NCBI GenBank assembly: GCA_963978905.1
Contig: OZ022256.1
Span: 58,554,646 to 58,618,645 of the forward strand
Direction of reading: 5' to 3'
From: Trichostrongylus colubriformis
Lineage: Eukaryota > Nematoda > Chromadorea > Rhabditida > Trichostrongylidae
Length of the DNA stretch: 64,000 bases
Shown: piece by piece, positions 57,433-64,000 of the stretch
Layout: each line of letters begins with the position of its first letter
How positions within the stretch are numbered: the stretch's first letter is position 1
Position numbers and translations under genes: made by a program
The notes under the pieces: model-generated
Seen by the model: the letters and a program-made list of their open reading frames with translations, nothing else
Databases searched by the model: none
Told to the model about the DNA's origin: nothing

Positions 57433-59972
57433 TCAGTTCTCAAGAAGATTTCTCATATCATAAAGTGCCGATCGTACTGAATCTTTAAAAGCAGCAAGAT
57501 TTGTTCGTGGATTCGATTTGAATGCAGCCAGTGAAAAGATGATGGTGTCATTCTGAAGGTTATACGGGCAACCATATCCATCACGAACCATAGCACCATA
57601 GCACGGATGGCGGTTAGTAGCATCGGGAGGCGTAGTGACCTAGAATTTCAGAAAAAGAGAAAAATCCTGAAAAAATTAAATTATAACTTAGGAGAAAGGG
57701 AACTAAAACTGGTGAAGACAAAAGGGTACAATCGGGAAGGATACAGGCAGTGTTCTCTTGAGAGCCAATAAACGCGTCTCCCACGGCATTTAATCTACTC
57801 ACTTTGAGGAGGTGTACTGCCTATATTTGCATCCTTCAAAGACAGTGATGAGAGTAATGGGAATGATGAAAACCCCCGGAATGAGTCACCCAAATGAAAG
57901 CTGGTGGTTCAGGAAGACTACAGGATGTGGCCTGATGAACCTAGAGCTTCGAAGAAGCATCTATTTCAACTTGGCCCACCTCTTTTTTGATCTGGCCCGC
58001 CCCTTTCGAAACTAATGGTGTGGGTGGAAGGTCCTATCCTCCGTTTCGTTCTGTTTTTTTCACTTTCGTACTACTAAGCACCTCGACTTTCATATTCATT
58101 GATGATGCTTCCATATTCCGCCCGAACTGCCCCTACCACTGCCTTAAACTGATACCGTGTATGACCTCATGGGTCTCTTGCACATTACACGACGCATTGC
58201 GCCGACCAATTAAAGCACACTATAAACTCCTACTTTGTAAATTCAACCCACAAATTGTATAACTAATGTAGTTCAGAATGAAAAGTTCAGAAACTTTAAG
58301 CGGAATGAAACGAAGGTATAAGTACCAAGTTGAAATGAGGAAAAAGGAAGAAGAAAATCAAAAAGGAAACAGAGAACCGAATAAGAAAAAGAAAAAGAAG
58401 GAAGAAAGATGATTTCGACCCGTTCACAGGAACAGATCGTCCAAGAATCAAACCTGATCGCCGACTACTGGAGCCATTGTTGGCTTTCCAAAAAAGGGAC
58501 ACATTCATTGAAAGTGCCATTCCTTTCATGGTAGGCACTTTGACGGTACATGGGAAAGTTGGAAAGGTAGATAAGCGAACGAGTATATGAAGAAAGTCGA
58601 TGTATGTAGTTCTCCTCACCTGGCTGGTAATAAATGGAAACCGCCACACTTCTTCCCATAGGGGATCCCGAAAGATATCCGGCAAACTTTCGATTTCTCC
58701 ACTTTCCAGAGATTGTGTCGCCAGAGCGAGTAGTGCAATGAGGTGATTGTCAATACCGTGTCCGACCAGGTTCTGGAAATAGTTTACGTTTACTTGCTGA
58801 ATGGCCTGAATGAGGTCTCATAGCTGTACTATGCCGAAGACTCCTGCATGCCAGTGGTCTTATGGACTTTAAAAACACCGCGAGGAGGCAATTTCGGATT
58901 ATGGTGTGGGTTGCGATGGTCTACAATTCGTTACTTTGCACATACGACGACTTACCAAGACGTCGAGTGTGAATTTACCGTTTTTTAAAAATATAAGCAC
59001 ACTTTTTTTCTTACTCTTTCGTCTCTTATCTCTTTCATTGTTTCACTTGCACTTGTTGCACTTGTTTGTTGCTGTGTTTTGTTTCACAAGTCTGACATCA
59101 TTATGAATGAAATCAATCTCACACTACGCTATATTAAATGATAATGGCGTATGCCCGCCTAAAGTGTGCAGTTCGAAGTGAGGCGCGTGAAGTTCGAAGA
59201 GCTCCCCAAATGCGCGTTTTCCAATGCGTTTTTCGCTACACATTATCCTTTCTGAATTGAAGGTGCCTTCAGTTCAGGCCTCAGCCGTTGCCACATCGCG
59301 CTCGGACGCATAAGGTCTTAGCGTTTAGGCCGCGTTCATGTTCTGCGGTACCGGCGGAGTGCGTGTCTCTGCGTATCTGAATTTAGCACCCTGGATTGCG
59401 ATTTCTTTCCTTGTTCCCCTCCCGGTGCTCTCAGTTCAGGCCTCAGCCGTTGCCACATCGCGCTCGACGCATAAGGACTTAGCGTTTAGGGCGCGTTCAT
59501 GCTCTGCGGTGCCAGCACTGCGTGTCTCTGCGTATCTGCCTCGTCACCTGTGAAGGCACCCACGTCCTGTATGAAGGTAGCCCTAGCGCTGAAGCCACTA
59601 ATCCCCAACTCACTTCTTGTGTTATTAGTGCCTGTTTTTCGGCTGCTCGACGCATCAGGACAAGACGGTTCTCCTGAAAAAAGAGGGACCGATTCAGTGT
59701 CTCATTAGTCAGCCTATTTTGATATGAAACCAAATTTTAACAATTCCATTATGCCACCTTTGATTCGTTCTTTGTCATCGCTTTCACCCACTGAAGTGCT
59801 TCTCTCGTATTTGCTCGTATAATGTCCACCCTTCCAGCCCGAAATCGTCGGATTGATGCTGATTCGTAAGTGGAGACGAGGTAGCCGTGAACCCTACAAT
59901 GCAGTTTCCATATAAAATCTGTGGAGGTACCGCCAGAGGTAAGGAGAAAACGCGAACTGGGAAGACATCTTC
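57433..59972 (-). pseudogene. cha-1: cha-1 3' exons, duplicated copy B
   Basis: The last three cha-1 exons are repeated: 57433-57639 (207 nt as in A, open; [15 protein letters not shown] and MRNLLEN), 58620-58920 (301 nt instead of 300, so frameshifted; [16 protein letters not shown]) and 59758-59972 (215 instead of 223 nt, frameshifted; [19 protein letters not shown]). Where the frame is open, copy B is sometimes nearer the family consensus than copy A ([14 protein letters not shown]). Exons further upstream would lie beyond the right edge. Confidence 0.85.
59271..59594 (+). repeat. 162-bp tandem duplication of the GC-rich repeat
   Basis: CAGTTCAGGCCTCAGCCGTT occurs at 59270 and again 162 bases later. 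Each is followed by CACATCGCGCTCG...GACGCATAAGG and the GCGTTCATG(T/C)TCTGCGGT block. Copy A has one unit only (from about 12898). Confidence 0.85.
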
Positions 59973-60330
59973 CTGAAAACAAAGATTCCAGTTCAGAAAA
60001 GGCGTTGTGTGGCGAACCTTGCGTTGAATAAGCGCGGCTTGGGGTCTTATCACGATCCCGCCGCAATGCGAGCCGCACTGCCACGAATCCGTCGGGGACA
60101 AGCCTGCAGAGGTAACGTTCGCGACCACCTGACTTAGACCCTCGTCCTTCTGCATCTATCCATCGGCTAGTGATGCACAGAAACGCGGAAGAGAAGTTTT
60201 CGAGTTCCTATTTCTCGGGCTTCTCGTCGTTTGATTTTGTACTTTTTCTACTATAACGCTGCTTAGCCCCCTCTCATATTCTCTGTTATTCCACAATGTG
60301 CCAAATTAATCCCTTCCGGTGCCTTTGACC

Positions 60331-60700
60331 CATTGACGACCGCGGCATTTTCACTTGTCTGGCGCGTGGGACAGCGTGGAATTTTTCCTCGCTCCGTGTG
60401 TGACGCGACGTTGTCTCACACGGTCCCACAGGTACACCTTTTTTGACAAGCTATCATCTTTCACCTTTTTGCATTGTAATTAGGTTTCCAGATGTATTTA
60501 TGATAATATATAAACCCAGTTGTATTAATTTCCCCTTTCAAATAAGAGTGGATGCCTTTAACGATAAAACTGAACTGAACCAAAGTAACGGCAGAGTGTT
60601 ACTAGAAAGTGGATTCGAGCGGCCGAATGGCGTCTTACACACCGTTTGTGAGAATGAACACCACGGCGGTACACCAGGCTTTACACCAAGCGAAAATTTA
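60331..60700. mobile_element. Left end of the TTAA-type element, copy B
   Basis: GACCCATTGACGACCGCGGC matches 13774 onward. The right end present in copy A (15309-15326) is missing here. The 124-bp MITE of copy A is absent, and the empty site is intact at about 60602. Confidence 0.6.
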
Positions 60701-60704
60701 CATA

Positions 60705-61980
60705 TTAGGGTGTCGGAAAAAATCTTTGGTTTTTTAAAAACGTGCTTTTTTTCCTCTGTACATATACATGTAGTACAAGTTCACAAGCATCTATAGGCAC
60801 CATCGTCTCCCATCTTCCGGATAACCTTTTTAGGCAAAATAAATGTTAGGTGTATGCAGAATAAATGACCATAACTTCTCTTAGACACAACTTTATTTGT
60901 CGAAATAAAAGCCATTCGAATCTACACACCACCGCCAACGATCTGGTGAAGAAAATATGCCATCATGCTAAAATTTTGGATTGCGAGAACTGGTAAAGTC
61001 AAAATGGCTTTTCAACCTGCATCGTATCGGCGAACTCCATCTGGCGTAGGTTTGCATTGAGAATCCGGAAAAAGTTTTAATATGTTGGGGATATGACTGG
61101 GAATTAAGGGGGTAGGGAGAGTCTCGATGCCTGGCTGCATCAGTTTTTGCCGGGTGTGCTAAACAACGCAAAACCCCACACTTCGCAAGTCACCCGCAAA
61201 AACTGATGCCGTTAGGCATCGAGACTCTTCCTCAACCCTCCTATTTCCCACACCTATCCTCAACGGATTACCGTTTTCCTGGTTCTTGATACAAACCTAC
61301 GCCAGAAGGATTCGCTGACACGATGCAGGTTGAAAATGCCATTGTTGACTTTATCGATTCTCGCAATCCATATTTTCATCGTGATGACATATTTTCTCAA
61401 GAAGGTCGTTGGCAAAGTTGTGTAGATTCGAAGGTTTTTATTTCGACAAATAATGTTGTGTCTGAGCGAAGTTGTGGCGTATTGAAAAAAGTGGTCTGTT
61501 CGGCCATTCATCCTGCATACACTCAAGAGAGTACTTACGGGGCCTTCTACTATGATTTCAAATATGGCCTCTTAGCAACAGAATCCAGTCGTCGTATAAA
61601 CGCTGCATTTGGGGAAGGTTCAATGTCTGGACTTGTGGCACAACTTTGGTTCAAACGCCTTTGAGAAGGCAGCTACAATGTCAAAGGTTCTGGCCAGTCA
61701 GGACGCCCATCGAAGGTCGACAACGAACGATTGTGGGTGCTGGCTCGCAACACTATACTAACAGCAGAGGTACACTGTGAGGAGCTGGATAGACTGGCCG
61801 CGAAAATCCCAGAGAAACGTCCAAACCATGACACTTTGTTTCCTGCACGATAATGCTCGCCCCATATTGAAAATGTGACTTGCCCAAAAATTCTCGGACT
61901 TGAAACTCTCGGGCCAGAGAAGCGCTGCCTCATCCACATTATCACCTGAGCTCGGTCAGTTGGTGTTTCGTCGAGCATCA
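60705..61980 (+). mobile_element. Mariner F2 remnant with N-terminal transposase, copy B
   Basis: The left end TTAGGGTGTCGGAAAAAATC is followed by a complete F1 fold-back and then, at 61530-61970, by mariner N-terminal text in broken frames: ATESSRRINAAFGEGSMS, GSGQSGRPSKVDNERLW and a NPHDTLFPAR-like stretch before CSPHIENVT-type sequence. This is the helix-turn-helix half lost from copy A. The right terminal repeat is deleted. Confidence 0.7.
60846..61526. mobile_element. Mariner-derived fold-back element (family F1, copy d)
   Basis: It starts TTAGGTGTATGCAGAATAAA and ends near CCATTCATCCTGCATACACT in inverse. The minus arm covers 60968-61171 and the plus arm 61140-61450 ([20 protein letters not shown]). 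Both are pieces of the mariner C-terminal region facing outward. It is nested in the F2 mariner. Copy A retains only its left arm (about 14445-14690). Confidence 0.8.
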
Positions 61981-62759
61981 TCATTTAGCACATCATAAAT
62001 TTTTGCTCCCATTTCTATTGTCACGAGAATTACTTCCCTGGAACGCTGAATAACCTCCCTGAGACTCACTTATAGTGTGCTAGTTGCAGCGCTAACTGAA
62101 CAAAACCATCGGGGCTGAAGCCGGACTTCTTCATGAAGTTCCGTCCAAAATCGTTGAATATCAATACTTCCAGATCTAGCTCATTTGTGAGTCTGAAATT
62201 TGGATGTTGTGATTTTTTATGCAGTAAAATGCTCGCTATCAATCAATTTGACGTCAGCCATACTCCAGAAAACGGCATTTCATTATGTCTTCCACTACCA
62301 AAACAAAGAAATCGATAATAATGGTTTGTAGGTTATTCCATGACCCTCGAATTAGAACATATACCGTAGGCTTGATGTAGGGAATGGACAGAATAAATCG
62401 GAACACACTCGTCAAGTTCTGATGCTTGTTGTCGAAGCATCTCCATGCCATCCGCCCCAACATGCCAGGTTAAAGATTTTGGGTTCGTTTCACGTTCACC
62501 TCGACTAATCTGAAACGTTGATAGAATGATCCACTCTTCTATGGAAAGGGGAGTGCAGCTTTATGTCGAATTTTTGGGCGACCGCGCACGACGAGCGGCG
62601 GATTTCCTCACGTGTGATTGTGTACATTTCGTACCTTTAAAGTTTTACGCCAGAACTAATTAGTTCTTTTGATTAGAAGTGCTATCATGTGGTAATTGTT
62701 TCTTTTGCTTTTTAAGTTACTATTTTGTTCTTTTAGGGCACAAAAGTTACTCTTCTTGG

Positions 62760-64000
62760 CTATTCAACTATCCACTAGGTTGTTATCACACCTTTATTGG
62801 CTAACATTCCGGCGGAATCGCATTCTTCAGAACGTGAAAGGATAAAGGTGATTCATGACTAACCGGCCAAACACTTCGCAACCCACTACAATTGGAGATC
62901 ACCCAAACACCAAGTAAGCATAAGAGAGCAAACCACCGCAACAATTTGGATTCCGGAGACCAACCGGTTAACAGCGACAGGACTGGTGGTTGCCCAACCT
63001 CACTGTTGGAAAGCTATCCTTATATAGGGTATCAATTCCCGTGTTATCATTAGACATTCTTTTCTCCGATTCACTTTTGGAAGTATTAACTGAATCCAGA
63101 ATGCCTCGAGCGATTTCTGCGCGAAGAGTTAAGATTGCCAACACCTGAACCCTGACCTCGAAATCGTCTCCGTCATGTTTTTACGTCGGTGGGCTCCCAG
63201 AGCCCTTGATGTGCATGACCTGATTTTACCGTCAATATGCTCCTTTAATCTCACGTGCAGAAGCCTCGCCGTTTCGCTTATGTACTCATCCCCACAACTG
63301 TCACATGTAATTTTATAGACTACACCTATGGTGCATTCACCTTCCCTACTCGTTGGACATAACACACCATTGAGGGTCAAACACAATCGGTCGTAGAGTC
63401 GATTGCGAGGCTTCAAATTTAAAGGTGGTACATCTACGGTGGCAACTGTATTTTCAAAACCCGATCTCCTCAGGCACTTCCTTATGGATGTGCTTACTTC
63501 ATCGGAGACGAATGACATCATGAAAAGAATTTTCCCTCGAGTGAATTACCACTGGGTCTGTTGACTGCACTCCATTTTTGGATCCATATGAGGTCCAAGC
63601 AGTCTCGAAGCCAGTGAGCGCAGCTATTTTGCATGTCATTCCAGTGATTCTTTACGCTCCTTCCCATGCACACTTTCGCGGCTGTTCTAAAGGAGTTCCT
63701 AACAACAGCTCGCTTAGTTTGAAAGGGATGGGCTGATCGCAAATGCACAATGATATTTTTGCTGCTGGGTTTCTGTACCACTTTATTGAATGCAGGTCTC
63801 CACGAATTTTCATTTGGATGTTTAAGAAAGGAAGCCAACTTTTAGAGGGTTTTTCCCCTTTTATTTTTATGTGCTCTGTTTGTCGGTTTAGAAAATCGAA
63901 ACACAAACATCTGCTCTTGTGTTTAGCAGATTACAAAACAGTCATCAGTGTATCGGCAATAAAGCATAGGGTTTAGTTCCAGCACAGGCGCTTCTATTTT
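62760..64000 (-). mobile_element. Penelope-like element remnant, copy B
   Basis: It matches 16080-17236. The GIY-YIG frame (63129-63521) reads [39 protein letters not shown] and RALGAHRRKNM; the Gly of EYIGET is Ser. Upstream frames (63518-63906) hold the segment between RT and endonuclease ([20 protein letters not shown]). The RT lies beyond the window edge. The hammerhead-like core at 62806-62830 reads CTGAAGA on minus. Confidence 0.8.

Larger units (their letters stand above)
53902..64000 (+). repeat. Segmental duplication, copy B (runs off the window)
   Basis: It is collinear with 2259-17236. It starts at GTTTATTTGATGATGCAGTC (53901) and still matches at the last base, which corresponds to about 17236. 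It lacks the U6-CR1 insertion and the two MITEs of copy A. It retains sequence that copy A lost, such as the fuller mariner and fold-back at 60705-61970. Confidence 0.93.

Noticed and set aside
1..64000. CRISPR arrays, operons with ribosome binding sites, phage genes
   Set aside because: The window is eukaryotic in every respect; no such features were seen.

Overview
The window looks like repeat-dense genomic DNA of a parasitic strongylid (hookworm-like) nematode. The evidence is short introns with TTTCAG-type acceptors, exons of nematode choline acetyltransferase (cha-1), vesicular acetylcholine transporter (unc-17) and nicotinamidase (pnc-1-like), and a dense mix of mariner, RTE, CR1, Penelope-like and MITE sequences. 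I cannot name the species from sequence alone. Most long open frames here are pieces of transposable elements or chance frames, so only three host gene loci are called.

Host genes. A nicotinamidase-like gene lies on + (2341-4742). It converges on choline acetyltransferase on - (about 24346 down to 11127; ten exons recognised). Upstream of that, also on -, is a three-exon unc-17 copy (37195 down to 34463). The order unc-17 then cha-1 on one strand is that of the nematode cholinergic locus, where unc-17 lies inside the first cha-1 intron. The unc-17 copy carries in-frame stops and frameshifts, so this is probably a decaying paralogous copy of the locus rather than the only functional one.

Segmental duplication. 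2259-17236 (copy A) is repeated in the same orientation at 53902-64000 (copy B, running off the right edge). Copy B holds a broken nicotinamidase copy and the last three cha-1 exons, with lesions in two of them. The two copies act as before/after pictures of insertion. Copy A alone carries a 4.9-kb CR1-like retroelement fused at its 5' end to a U6 snRNA sequence, a 403-bp MITE at TTAA, a 124-bp MITE at TA and a perfect hairpin inside a 66-nt intron.

Mobile DNA. The main classes are: (1) mariner-derived fold-back elements in which two outward-facing 3' halves of a transposase gene share one pair of outer ends (155-1469, 31703-32359, 32362-33019, 60846-61526); (2) more ordinary dead mariners (14281-15104, 26939-27865, 39301-40170); (3) a Penelope-like element with inverted terminal copies, present in both duplicates; (4) an RTE retrotransposon at 46988-50222 with only one frameshift and one stop; (5) a three-copy palindromic MITE family; (6) a fold-back with two divergent tRNA-like heads; (7) a satellite-like array inside a cha-1 intron and a 146-bp minisatellite at 43320-44000. 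The stretches 24.3-26.9, 29.7-31.7, 33.0-34.3, 40.2-42.9 and 50.7-53.9 kb hold little that I can recognise.
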